From Henricia sp. BOLD:AAB3569 (lineage: Eukaryota; Echinodermata; Asteroidea; Spinulosida; Echinasteridae): 64,000 nt of DNA. The notes beneath the pieces were generated by a model. The model was not told the origin of the DNA and did no database searches. It saw only the letters and a program-made list of their open reading frames with translations. Numbering within the stretch: position 1 is the first letter of the stretch; each line of letters opens with the position of its first letter. Made by a program: the position numbers and the translations under genes. This document shows positions 1-10,862 of the stretch, piece after piece. The stretch is from positions 1,533,001 through 1,597,000 of the forward strand of contig JBBELK010000666.1 in the NCBI GenBank assembly GCA_037783545.1. Direction: 5' to 3'.

Positions 1-893
1 ATGATGCTTCCCCCTATAATCACAGGCCACAGTCCATTACTGAGAATTTGTGGTCATAAGTGGTGATTTTTGAAGCAGTGAGTGTCGTACGTAACTGGGA
101 CACCAAACATTTTGAACCCCTAATTTTGGAAATTACCCATCTAGTCTCGGGGTTTCTCAACACATTTTACCTAACCGTACAACAAAGAACGCCCTGGTTT
201 GAGTTGATGTTACAAGGTGTACGATTCTCGAACGCCTCTAATAAACTTCAACCCAGTGCTTCTGAAGACGGCGTACAATTTGTTTTTAAACTACACTTAA
301 TTTATGTATCAGGATTCACTCGATCTGGTCCTCACCGGGATTGTTCTCTTGGGTAACAAATGGTCAGGATTCGCTCAATGTGGCCCAGAGCGGGGTGGTT
401 CTCTTGGACCAAACAAAAATACAGGGTGGTTAAAAACACGAAACCGAGATATCATTGCCAATTGTAACTAAAGTAGGGCACATATGAACCAAAGGCACAT
501 ATTATCCGTTACGGTTTTACAATATTACACCCCGATCACGTCATTATGTTTTCGGTTGACTGAGCAGTGACCAATGTTTGGGAATTGCGTTTCAACCATG
601 GCATAGCCTGCAGTTTCGATGATTAAATTATCCGTTGGCAAAACCGAAGACGCCTCGGAATTTAACATGCTGATAACATTTTTGTGGGGAAACCTCCGTT
701 TCCTTAAACAGAACACATTCTGCCCTGCATGAGAATGAAGCGAGTCTTTGTTGAGTTGAAGGTCTGGGCGAAGGGAAGTGGTCGGTCATCCGAGAACTTT
801 AATTCACTTCAGCAGGCATTGCTGCATGGTAAGCCAGATTTTCTTCTGGAATGACGGCAAATTATTCAAGAAGGATGTCTGATTACCTTGCTC
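1..893. other. No gene recognised
   Basis: Mixed-composition DNA with only short, unconvincing ORFs. Positions about 147-185 nearly match 54343-54380, so part of this stretch is an old repeat. Nothing else could be assigned. Confidence 0.5.
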
Positions 894-1976
894 CTATGCA
901 CCCACGCCTTCAACATGTTCACCTTCCCTTTCAACACAAAGCTGACAGCGACGGAGCATGTCCCGCACTGCTCGTCTCACCGTAGCGGGATCATTGCGTA
1001 AAGCATCCACCTCATTTCGAATACGGTCCCGCAATTCGTCAAGATCACGGGGAGAAGTTGCAAACACTTTGTTGTTCAAGTGTCCCCAAAGGAAATAATC
1101 ACATGGAGTGAGGTCAGGTGATCCTGGCGGCCATTCCACCTCGTGGTTGAGAGCGGTGACACGTTCACCAAATGGTTCTCTCAGACGATAGCGGACAGCG
1201 ATCAGGCGATGTGCTGGTGCTCCATCTTGGGCGTGTCTGATAAAGACCCCATTAACCTGTCGCTCAAAGTGTTCCTCCAGCTGTGGTAAAACGTCATCAT
1301 TGAGCATTTGCAGATACATGTTACCATTCACATTTCTTTCAAAGAAAAAGGGTCCGATCAGCTGGCTACTTCCACACAGTCTTAACCAAACAGTGCACGT
1401 TTGTCGGCTAATGTTCACCTCAAAGTTAAAATCTGGGGGGTGTCCCGATGGGTCGTAATTACGAACATTATGAGTATTGACCTTTCCGTCCATGGAAAAG
1501 GTAGCTTCGTCACCGATAACAAGTTTCCGAAGGAAATTAACATCTCTCTCGGTGCGGGTTATTAACCCCAGCCTCCGAGCAAAATCTCCAGGCATAAGTT
1601 GTTGTCGGATGTGAATCCGATATGGATGCTGGTGGAGGTCTAATCTCGTGATTCTGTTGAATGTCGCAGAAGGTAATCCCTTCCCATTTCGCCTTGCGCT
1701 GGTATCCCAAGGATGCTCCAAGAGTGCTGCCTTTAATACTACTGCAATGTTCTCTCCTGAACGCCCAGTGCGCCTCCTGCCAGAATTCCCCTTGTTACGG
1801 TTGAAGCTAGTACCATGCTCTTGGTACTTTCTAACATTCGCCCAGATGGTTTTGGCTGCTGGTGGCTCTCGTTCTGGAAAACGTTCCCTGAAAGCATTGC
1901 GAGTTTGCTGCAAACTCCGAGTTTGATGAAATGTTGTAACCACGAAAGTTCGCTGTTCAGATGTTAGCTGCACCAT
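894..1976 (-). CDS. Mariner/IS630-type transposase, uninterrupted ORF (360 aa)
   Basis: The protein would cut and rejoin DNA at the ends of its own transposon in the nucleus. Residues about 1-75 form a helix-turn-helix-like N-terminus of the kind found in the DUF4817 group, with a basic GRRRTGRS stretch after it. The catalytic part shows a first acidic site in IGDEATFSMDG (about residue 155), a second in AQDGAPAHR (about 250), and a third in the SPDLTPCDYFLWG block (about 290). Counting from the Asp of QDGAPAH to the Asp of TPCD gives 41 intervening residues, the DD41D spacing known in one branch of the mariner superfamily. The ORF has no stops or frameshifts and is near the family's usual length, so the copy is probably young. 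I could not find convincing terminal inverted repeats or a TA duplication around it. Activity is therefore not shown. Family assignment is firm; branch assignment is likely. Confidence 0.9.
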   Translation of the reverse strand: MVQLTSEQRTFVVTTFHQTRSLQQTRNAFRERFPEREPPAAKTIWANVRKYQEHGTSFNRNKGNSGRRRTGRSGENIAVVLKAALLEHPWDTSARRNGKGLPSATFNRITRLDLHQHPYRIHIRQQLMPGDFARRLGLITRTERDVNFLRKLVIGDEATFSMDGKVNTHNVRNYDPSGHPPDFNFEVNISRQTCTVWLRLCGSSQLIGPFFFERNVNGNMYLQMLNDDVLPQLEEHFERQVNGVFIRHAQDGAPAHRLIAVRYRLREPFGERVTALNHEVEWPPGSPDLTPCDYFLWGHLNNKVFATSPRDLDELRDRIRNEVDALRNDPATVRRAVRDMLRRCQLCVEREGEHVEGVGA

Positions 1977-2524
1977 CTTTCAAACTACCTGTCAAATTGG
2001 ACTTATGGTGCATTTTAAGTTGTCTATTTTTTTATATTATTAAAAATTGGCATTGATATCATTAACAATTCGTATTTATCTAAAAGCCACAAACACCGCA
2101 ACTGACTAGCCCAAGCGAATTAGTATTTCGCCCGGGCAAGCACCCCAGTACTAATTTTAAAAAAAATTACAATAGGAATACAATCATTGTATGGAGCAGG
2201 TTGGATGGAGGTCTCCCTTTTCAGATTCCTTCAACCCTATCGCCCCTAGAGGCATTTACAACTGAAAAGGGTCTGCCCTGTTGCATATCTCAACAAGGCC
2301 ACAGTCGACCTAGGTTCGAAGTGTGACTCGAGGAAGTGTTCCTGACGTTTTCCCGTAAGTTTCACTATTTTTGATTGTGATTGTGGCTTCCGTAATGCGT
2401 AGTTAAACTGATATTTCTGCAGTTTGTATTACGGTTTTTACCCAGATTGAAAGTTATTTAAAGTGTCTGGAAAAGAGTTGGGTGAGAATTCCATTCACGT
2501 AATGGTCGCCACTAGACAGAATAC
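1977..2524. other. Flank of the mariner-like ORF, no gene
   Basis: AT-rich sequence directly upstream of the transposase start, then unique-looking DNA. It may contain the outer end of the mariner-like element, but no matching inverted repeat was found. Confidence 0.4.
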
Positions 2525-2527
2525 CAG

Positions 2528-2765
2528 GGGCCAATTTCATGGCGTTGCTTAGCACGAAAATTTGCTAAGCACAGGATTTATTTGCTTTATAAAATGGATT
2601 ACAAGCCAAAATTATACACCAACTTGTGCTCTTCGCAAGAGTAGAAGAATACCTTTCAATACACATCACTTACGATTTTGGCTGGCAATCCATTTTTACA
2701 AAATAAAGCAAACAAATCCTGTGCTAAGCAAATTTTTGTGCTAAGCAACGCCATGAAATTGGCCC
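2528..2765. mobile_element. MITE of the GGGCCAATTTCAT family, CAG duplication
   Basis: Left end GGGCCAATTTCATGGCG is the near-perfect reverse complement of the right end, and pairing extends about 50 bp with a GCTTAGCAC motif. The element is flanked on both sides by CAG (2525-2527 and 2766-2768). It is non-coding. Copies of the same family with the same kind of 3-bp duplication lie at 3917, 51203 and 52012. A piece of its interior is repeated just downstream at about 2773-2825. Confidence 0.85.
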
Positions 2766-2768
2766 CAG

Positions 2769-3913
2769 TCAATACACACCAAATACGATTTTGGCTGACA
2801 ACTCATTTTTGCAAAATAAAGCAAACAATGTACGTATTGCCGGCTCGGAACGCGCAGTGCGTTTGTTTTTGTTCTCACCGCGTTCGCGCAATTTGCGGTT
2901 GCCAGGCAAGTCGCGCGCGCGCAAGTAATTGCGCGCGCGCGAATGAAAATGTGGCGCGCACTTATCCAAAGTTGATGGTACCGACCATTGATTTACGCGT
3001 TAGAAGGGTATTAACGCGTCACTTTACTCATGCTTTGCTGCAGTATGTATACAGTGCATATTATTATGCGTAGAGTAGGAGTATTGGGAAATTTGCTGTT
3101 TTGGGACATTGTCTGTCTCCTTTCAAAGAATTTAAGAAAGTTTACGTTAATCCCGTGACGTGTTGACAATCCCCTTATATGCTAGCATCCTATACATGTA
3201 TATTTCGAAACCGGGTCACGGCTGAACAATGGATCAGGCCAATTTCATAACAGCGGTTTTAAAAAAAATCGCTTAAAACTACACAACGTTAAGACCGACT
3301 AAAGTGAATTCGCAGTGCGAATACTGTTGTGTAAATTAATTTGCTGACGAAATTTGTAATATTCTTATCTCCTCTTGTCTTGAAAAATAGATTAATTAGT
3401 CTTATAACATGTGAAATCCCCCATATTTCTATGGGTAACTTTTCCAGCCTCACTAACACAACTTGAAACATTACTGATTATTTTGCAATACTCTATTATG
3501 CAGAAAGAAACAATGTCGTATTCCGTATGAAACATATTCCGTAAGCCTTATCCCCCTTTTCGTTTTTAACCTTCGAACTGCATGGGGTATTCACTGTACG
3601 TACGTCAAAGGCAATGGGCATACTTCTATAATTACTGGAAACAGTGCACTGCATATATGCAGTAGGCCTACCCGTCACCTTTGTTATCTCATTTAAAACC
3701 AATTTCGACAGAACAATCTATTTTCAGCCCCAAATTGACGAATAAATAAAGAGAAAGTGCTTACACTTTTTAAAAACCTCGTTTGAATGTGTACACAACG
3801 CAAACGAACAAGATTGTTGTTTACCCTACTTTGAAAACGCACGCGCAGACGCGATTCCAGCCAGATAGTGTCTCCAGTATATATATCTTAAGTCAATGAA
3901 GACGACGTCCAAC
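2769..3913. other. No gene; partial copies of a MITE interior
   Basis: Positions 2773-2825 repeat the inside of the preceding MITE. A GGCCAATTTCATAACAGC fragment near 3238 looks like a decayed end of the same family. The CG-rich 2840-2960 tract contains runs of GCGCGC. No coding region was recognised. Confidence 0.45.
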
Positions 3914-3916
3914 CTG

Positions 3917-4157
3917 GGGCCAATTTCATAGAGCTGCTTAAGCATGAAAAATTGCTTAAGCATGAAAAACTTTGCTTGGTAAAATGGGTTACCGGCAAAA
4001 ATTTCATGAGATTGTCATGGTAATGAAACAGTCCTCTAACACTGGTCATATGCTACTTCTATCACATGAGGATTTCACTGGTAACGTTCCCTACTAAGCA
4101 ATAGTTTTTTGTGCTTAAGCAAATATTTGTGCTTAAGCACCTCTATGAAATTGGCCC
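3917..4157. mobile_element. MITE of the GGGCCAATTTCAT family, CTG duplication
   Basis: Inverted ends GGGCCAATTTCATAGAG and its complement, with internal CTTAAGCA motifs. It is flanked by CTG at 3914-3916 and 4158-4160. The interior differs from the 2528 copy, so this is a sister subfamily. Confidence 0.85.
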
Positions 4158-4208
4158 CTGGGCTAGTGTAAATGTATTTTTGCCCGATTAACGATCAGCC
4201 TGGGCATC

Positions 4209-4288
4209 CCCATCTTCCTTTCGCAAGGGTCTTTGCTTGGCAAACTAGGTAGGTGTGCAGCAAAAACTCTTGCGAAAGGAAGATGGGC
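4209..4288. repeat. Short hairpin
   Basis: CCATCTTCCTTTCGCAAG is followed about 50 bp later by its reverse complement CTTGCGAAAGGAAGATGG. A small fold-back element or hairpin of unknown origin. Confidence 0.6.
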
Positions 4289-4344
4289 TGTAACCTAGGT
4301 TGGATCCGAATTAGTGGCTTTGGCTATGGCGAACGATGACAGTC

Positions 4345-4735
4345 CTTAGAAACGATTAAGGATGAGCGCACACTTCGTACCTTGTATTGTACCCTTGTTA
4401 GACCGCACCTTGAATATTGCACTGTAACATTTAATTCCATTTCATCTTATCAGGCTTCCCGTATTGAAAGAGTTCAGCGTCGTTTCCTTTATTTCATGTT
4501 TAAATCTTAACAGTAGCTTATGTAACCTTGATTATCTCTGTTAGAAGATCTGTTAATGACTGTTTATTTCTCTACAAACACTTCCACAACCTTTTTAATA
4601 TTACCGATGCTAATCCATTCAGTTTACATGTACCCATACGGCGGACAAGGCTTGCCAACGAACACGTCTTAAATGTCCCACGGAGTCGCGTTGAGGTCAC
4701 AAAACGTGGCCCTGTTTGGACGTTGGTAAAACGCG
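4345..4735 (+). pseudogene. Decayed LINE reverse transcriptase, C-terminal end
   Basis: One frame gives LVRPHLEYCTVTFN followed by RIERVQRRF, a pattern typical of the region after the polymerase core in CR1/jockey-type LINEs. Another frame from 4528 continues with a FLYKHFHNLFN stretch and a short PIRRTRLANEHVLNVPRSR tail typical of the same ORF end. Stops and frame changes show that it is dead. It abuts the composite array at about 4720. Confidence 0.7.
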
Positions 4736-5690
4736 GAACGCGGAACGTTCCGCGGAACGCGGAACGGAACGTTCCGTTCCTTGTTCCGCGGAACGTTCCG
4801 CGCAACGCGGAACGGAACGTTCAGCGGAACGGAACGTTCCGCGGAACGCGGAACGGAACGCGGAACGTTAATAACTGACCATGTGTGGTATTTTCGGAAT
4901 CAGCATCGACAGGCGAGTTCAAAAATACCACTTTGGACACCGTCCGACCAAAACTTAATACTGGTCATTTTTTTCCAAAATGGCCGAAACTGACCATGTG
5001 TGGTATTTTCGGAATCAGCGAAACGCGGAACGCGGAACGTTCCGCGGAACGTTCCGCGGAACGGAACGCGGAACGAAACGCGGAACGGAACGCGGAACGT
5101 TCCGCGGAACGGAACGCGGAACGAAACGCGGAACGGAACGCGGAACGAAACGCGGAACGTTAATAACTGACCATGTGTGGTTTTTTCGGAATCAGCGTCG
5201 AAGGGCGAGTTCAAAAATACCACTTTGAATACCGTCCGACCAAAACTTAATACTGGTCAGTTTTTTTTTCAAAAATGGCCGAAACTGATCATGTGTGGTA
5301 TTTTCGGAATCAGCGAAACGCGGAACGCAAAACGTTTCGCGGAACGGAACGCGGAACGGAACGCGGAACGGAACGCAGAACGGAACGCGGAACGGAACGC
5401 GGAACGGAACGCGAAACGTTAATCAGCGTCGAAGGGCGAGTTCAAAAATACCACTTTGGACACCGTCCGACCAAAACTTAATACTGGTCAGTTTTTTCCA
5501 AAATGGCCGAAACTGACCATTCGTGGTATTTTTTGGAATCAGCGTCGAAAGGCGAGTTCAAAAATACCTCATTCGACCAAAGTGTCAAAAAACAGATTTT
5601 CCCAAAATGGCCGAAACTGACCATGTGTGCTATTTTCGGAATCAGCTTCGAAAGGCGAGTTCAAAAATACCAATTTCGACCAAGAAATAG
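4718..5690 (+). repeat. Composite tandem array, left copy
   Basis: Two components alternate. One is a roughly 115-bp block that starts and ends with ACCATGTGTGGTATTTTCGG. The other is a variable run of GCGGAACGGAAC-type short repeats with TTCCGCGGAA palindromes. The outer edge, starting GGACGTTGGTAAAACGCGG at 4718, and roughly the first 100 bp including a distinctive TTCCTTGTTCC marker, occur in inverted orientation at the outer edge of the array ending near 15149. ORFs such as RGTERGT repeats are a by-product of the repeat length. Confidence 0.9.
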
Positions 5691-5699
5691 GGAGGGGAT

Positions 5700-6100
5700 T
5701 ATTGTCAAATGACAGACATACTCCCCAAGTTGCTCATTCAACTCATACACGTTGTAAATCTCGTCATGGGTAAGCCTCCCCTTCTGTTTTTCGAACTTTA
5801 ATTTGTTTCTGTGCTTTTAGGATGGAGGACAGGGACATGTTGAGGTTTGACATTTGTGCTTGTCAATTTCCTATAATACTGCTTGGGGGTCCTTAGTCCC
5901 AACCTCTTTTGCGATGTTTGTAAGTACAGATGGACACGAACGGATGTAAGGACGAGATGTGTGTGTTTTTGCGTTGCCATGGGGTTGCTTGGCACTCAAC
6001 ACGAACCCAGTTGGATCCCCCAGGTAGTGGACAAGTACGAGAGCCACCACATTATTGAGAGGTACGTACGCTGACCTCGTAAATTCCCCACTTCGGTGAT
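5700..6100. other. No gene recognised
   Basis: Unique-looking sequence between the left array and the smaller fold-back element. Nothing else seen. Confidence 0.4.
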
Positions 6101-6104
6101 AGTA

Positions 6105-7127
6105 CTTGCGTACTTCTAACGTCGTACTTCAGTTTTCAAACGTCGTACTTCAGTTTTCAAACGTCGTACATGATCTGTTTTTAAACGTCGTACATCTGTT
6201 TTCAAACGTCGTGGTTCAACTTTTCAAACGTCGTACTTCAGTTTTCAAACGTTGTGGTTCAACTTTTCAAACGTCGTGGTTCAACTTTCACGCATCCTGG
6301 TTCACCTTTTCAGCAGAATGGATCCACCCATCGCGCGACGCGATTTAGCGCAGATCGACCGATCGCGCCCAAAAGCCGCCCAACGCTACAAGAGTGTGAT
6401 TCCCAGACCAATTATCCAATTAATTAGCGTGTCTGAGAAATGTTAGAGGAACCAGTCTATTTATGTTTATAACCGTATCCATTAATTGGGTGAGGTCACA
6501 ATTATGTGTGTGTGTTAGGTGTTGTGTGTTAGTTTAACAGCTAGATATGTTAACAGATCTGTTAACACGGCATTAATCTCTACCTCTAACTGAACGTACA
6601 GGTTAACACCATGTTAACATCTGTTAACACCATGTTAATTATCTGCACTGTATATAGTGCGAAGTCACAACTCTAGGTTGCGTGTTAGTGTTAGTGTAAC
6701 AGATCTGTTAACTTTAATCAGAATTGTGACCTCGGAATAAATACCGTGTTAACTCGATGTTAACATGATGTTTAAGACGTGTTAGTGTTGCATCTAATGT
6801 TAATAGTTCACATCGTGATAGTGTAACATATCTGTTAACAGATCTGTTAAGTAAATCTAAACGAAGTGGGTGGTTTTGATTATTTTGGAACTTTCGTGAT
6901 TCTCAACGTTTGAAAACTGATGTACGACGTTTGAAAAGTTGAACCACGACGTTTGAAAACAGATGTACGACGTTTGAAAACAGATGTACGACGTTTGAAA
7001 AGTTGAACCACGACGTTTGAAAACAGATGTACGACGTTTGAAAACTGAAGTACGACGTTTGAAAACAGATGTACGACGTTTGAAAACTGAAGTACGACGT
7101 TTGAAAACAGACGTACGACGTTTGCCT
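6105..7127. mobile_element. Fold-back element with 21-bp repeat arms
   Basis: The left arm (about 6105-6300) is a tandem array of roughly 21-bp units reading TTCAGTTTTCAAACGTCGTA with variants. The right arm (about 6905-7127) is the same array in reverse complement. The central part is full of GTTAAC and CAGATCTGTTAAC palindromes. This is fold-back type architecture with no coding capacity, lying inside the larger inverted-array unit. Confidence 0.7.
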
Positions 7128-7129
7128 GT

Positions 7130-7600
7130 CCGTTTTGGAATTCCATAGTAAACAGGCCTCTTCAACCATGAGCGCCCTGTTGCGCTTCATGTACACAGCC
7201 ATTTTCAGTGCATGTACAGTACTTTCGCCTATAAAGTTAGCGACATGTACATGTACATCTACACTACTAAAGCACGATGTACTGGAGGCAATGTACCTTA
7301 GGGAAATCCTGTATTCAAAAATAAAACACACACCGTGAATGATTTATGACCCCGAAATCACAATATTTTTGCTTCACAATTCTCGAACGGTACAAGCAAT
7401 GTTAACAGTACCGAATTTGACACGAGAGTGACACGTGTATCGCATATTTTACAGTGGTACGTTGCGCAGTGCAGTGTGGTGCTATGCAGGCTAGTATTAA
7501 GCGTACACATAATAGTACATATACCACGTGCGACTGTCTGTTGGTGACACAGAGTAACTGCGCATGTGTGAACTTTTAATGGCCGTAGTGTGTGTTTAAT
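7130..7600. other. No gene recognised
   Basis: Several TGTACATGTAC-like short palindromes near 7230. No coding region seen. Confidence 0.4.
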
Positions 7601-8697
7601 GGCCCGGTCATACATAGACGACGCACGGGGGACGCACAGCCCGCGCATTAAAACATTGCAATTTTGGCCAGTGCGTTGTCGTTCGCTAGGTGTGCGTCAT
7701 TATGCGTTACTCGTTCGTCGAGCGCGTTGGACCAACGTTATGCATTCGACGTCATTCGCTGTGTGCGTCAGGATTTTGTGTGCATGCACAAAAATGTGCG
7801 CGGAGCTCGACGCATGAATGTACACGTCAAAAGGACGCCAGACACGCGCAGAGCCCGCTAGACCAACGCCAGACATACGCGGAGCGCACGCTGTGTATTC
7901 GTTGTAAGTTCGGCGGCTAAGGTCTAGCGAACGCCTAGTGCACACCTAGCGCACACCTAGCGTGCTTTAAACGCATGCCCAGCGAACATGCGGCGAATAT
8001 CAACGGAACGGCGACGGAACGTCAACGTCAGCGGTACCGCTGAAAGTTGAAACTTTTCAACTTTGGGCGTTTGCCGTTAACGGCTACCGTTATCGTTTCT
8101 GTGGACGTCCACACTGTGAACGTCAAAAATTGGGCGCGCGCCCAAAATACAACGGCAGCGGAACGGCAAAATGCTCTAGTGTGGACCGTACTTTACGCAC
8201 CCAACGTTCTTCTTGCGTGTTCCTAGCGTATACCTGGCGTGTACGTAGCGTGTACGTAGCGTGTAGTCATAGGGTAAATAAGCGGGTCCCGCACCACCTC
8301 CTCATCACTTCTCCTCCGACCCTCATGAGTGATGACAGAGGTTCCTACTGATCGTGTCTGGAAGAACCATCTCAGAAGATGAAATACGATCACGTGACCG
8401 CTGCCGTTCGCGGGCTGTGCATTGAGCGCGCGGTGCATGCGCTGGCCATTCGTCCCACACGCTAGCAACACGTGATGTATTCGTTGGGGTTTTTGACACG
8501 TGCGCTCTGTATACGGTCTGTATGCGCTTTGTATGCGCCCAGTATACGCGCAGCGCGTCAGCAACACGCTATGCATTCGGTGTCAGCTCGCTAGCCTCTC
8601 CCAAATCCTGACAAAAGTTGGGCGCACAACGACGCACTGATCATTTATTGCTGAATTTTCAGTGCGCAGGCCGTGCGTCGTATGTGTGACCGGGCCT
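7601..8697. mobile_element. Non-autonomous DNA transposon, about 1.1 kb
   Basis: The left end GGCCCGGTCATACATAGACG matches the right end in reverse complement (GGCCCGGTCACACATACGACG) for about 30 bp. Flanks carry TTTA on both sides. The interior is CG-rich with many GCGTACGC-like words, and another inverted segment lies around 8010-8170. No transposase ORF. Confidence 0.75.
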
Positions 8698-8931
8698 TTA
8701 CATTTTGTCGCACTTTTTGGTGTCGACATCGTATGGGTGTTATCCAAAATAATCAATAATCAACCAGTAAAATATGCAGAATGACTTTTAAAGACGTACT
8801 ATAAAAAATTTCAAGGTAAACAAGTCTTTAAAAAGCAGATATTGCACGGAATTACGGATCGAAAAAGGCTAACTTTGATTTATGTCTAAATTTTTATTTT
8901 TCGAAAACGTACATTACAATTTACCTCATTC
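8698..8931. other. AT-rich spacer, no gene
   Basis: AT-rich sequence between the 1.1 kb element and a LINE relic. Nothing recognised. Confidence 0.4.
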
Positions 8932-9570
8932 ATGCTGACCTGGTTATTGATTCTAAATGGGGAGAAATACGGTAATAGGGAACAAAACCCCGGCCAGAGG
9001 CGATACACATGGCACAACAAAGAACAAAGCAAAGGGACAAGAATCGACCGTATTTATCTGTCGCAGAAGTTGTCTGTGGGTTCCCACAGTAAAATTGTCG
9101 ATTTACCTTGGTCCGAACACACCATTTCAAAATTTAGTAAACTGGTGGTAGGAAAGGAAAATTGGGCCTAAAACGAGCGGCAGTTTCCAACTTAAATGTC
9201 ACAACGGTTATTCTTTTGGCGATAAGGTTAAAGATGTTCGATTTAAGTTATTTGAGTCATATAGAAAAAGCATTATCACAACAATTCCACCATACTTAAA
9301 TGCCCGAAAATTTACGGTGAAATTAATGTTTTAATATTAACAACAACGATGACCTGAAGCGTATGCCACATTTAAAAAATAAAGATGGTAATTTAATTTC
9401 TAATTCAAAAGAAATGACTAAACAGTGCAAGGATTTTTATTCGGATTTATATTCTGCCCCTTTAATTAGTCACAATGCTGCTAATTTCTTCTGCAATTTC
9501 GTTCATAAGTGTTTAAGTTCAGACGAATGGGACTCGCTCGAGGGTCCAGTCACTGTATTTGAGTTGAGGC
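8932..9570 (+). pseudogene. Decayed LINE ORF2 fragment (endonuclease end and linker)
   Basis: The frame at 8932 gives RRYTWHNKEQSKGTRIDRIYL and a later SEHTI, matching the end of an APE-type LINE endonuclease where an RIDRIY motif precedes the final SDH. After several stops, the frame at 9363 gives HLKNKDGNLISNSKEM and QCKDFYSDLYS, typical of the linker just before the reverse transcriptase. A SINE interrupts the copy at about 9580. Clearly dead. Confidence 0.75.
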
Positions 9571-9584
9571 GACCGTTGTTCGAT

Positions 9585-9835
9585 ATGGACACTGGCCAGA
9601 CAGGGTCGGTTCGAATCCGGGGCGTGTATGTACTTATGTGGATTGGGTTTGCAGTCCCTATATACTTTACCGCGTGGGTTTTCCCCTGGGCCATTTCTCT
9701 GGGTTTTTTTCCTCCCACTTATAAAAATGCAACTCATTCTTCGTCATCTCAAGTTTATAATATAGTATAGTTAAAGCGAAAACCGTATAGTTGATGGCAT
9801 AAAGGGCCTTAGTTGCCGAAGATGCCATAAACAAC
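9585..9835 (+). mobile_element. tRNA-derived SINE, copy 1
   Basis: Contains GGTTCGAATCCGGGGCG, a pol III B-box-like sequence, followed by a shared body and a tail ending GGGCCTTAGTTGCCGAAGATG. The same body occurs on the minus strand at 44700-44975, so this is a dispersed family. The 5' A-box part is less clear here than in the other copy. Confidence 0.8.
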
Positions 9836-9849
9836 AGGGGCGGTATTCA

Positions 9850-9967
9850 AAGCGGGCCTCCCACTTTGCGATTTTTGCCACGAAATTGCAACGATTAGGT
9901 ACGATTTGATGAGATTACCAGAGGCTGTTTATAGACTCTATACACAATCGTACAAAATCGTACCTAA
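9850..9967. mobile_element. Truncated MITE of the GCCTCCCACTGTGCGA family
   Basis: A left end AGCGGGCCTCCCACTTTGCG and a central CTCTATACACAATCGTAC are present, but the right half is missing because another element starts at about 9968. Confidence 0.7.
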
Positions 9968-10862
9968 AGCCCGGGGCACAACGGATCGTACGAAATTTTG
10001 TCGTGGTACACCCATAAAATATTTTTCGTGGCCAGATCTTGCAACATGCATGCCCGAAATCTATTTCAAGTGCTCACAAGGGCTACGACACATTAAAGAT
10101 GGTTTGGCGATGGGGACGCGACAGAAAAAAAAGATATGTCGTGGTTATGTCGTGTGTGTCGCAAGTCAGTCGTGGGACAGTCGTGGGACCATCGTGAGTT
10201 GTCGGGCTCACTCGTGGGATCACCCGTGGGATGCGCGATGCGCGTGCGACAGTCTTGCGACTCGCACAACAGTCGTGGGTCACTCGTGGGACGCTCGCGC
10301 GTCCGTCTCCCGACTATATAACGCAAGACTGTCGCAAGACTGTCGTAGAACAGACTCACCACAGCCACAAGACATAGATACTACACAAAATCGTCGCTCA
10401 ACAAGCGTTCATTCGCCGGAGCTATATACCCCTCAAAAAACAAAAATATGTTGCAAGACTAACGCACGACAGACTTGCAATGTTGTGCGAGCCCTCATAC
10501 GACATATAATATTCGTAAGACAATCTTGCAACTGTCTCACGACTGTCCTGCGACAGTCGTCAGACAGTCGTAGGACAGTCGTGCGACAGTCGTAAGATTG
10601 TTTGACTAAAAAAAAGTCGCAAGACTGTCGCAAGACTGTCGTAGGACAGACTCACGATAGCCACAAGACATAGATACCACAAAATATCGTTGAGCTAAAA
10701 AGGTGCAAGTCCAATTTTGCCTCACGACGGCAAGTCGATGCCACGATGCTCACAATTTCGTAGGACTGTCGATCTTGCGACGACCCCCGATGACCCACGA
10801 TTTGCCCAAATCTTCTGTCGTGTCGTGGCACAAATGCGTTGTGGGTTCGTTGTGACCGGGGC
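9968..10862. mobile_element. Short inverted-repeat element rich in GTCGTGGGACAG words
   Basis: The left end GCCCGGGGCACAACG pairs with the right end CGTTGTGACCGGGGC. The interior is a degenerate array of CAGTCGTGGGA/TCGCAAGACTG-type words on both strands. Its terminal GCCCGG resembles the 7601 element. ORFs in it are by-products of the low-complexity interior. Confidence 0.65.
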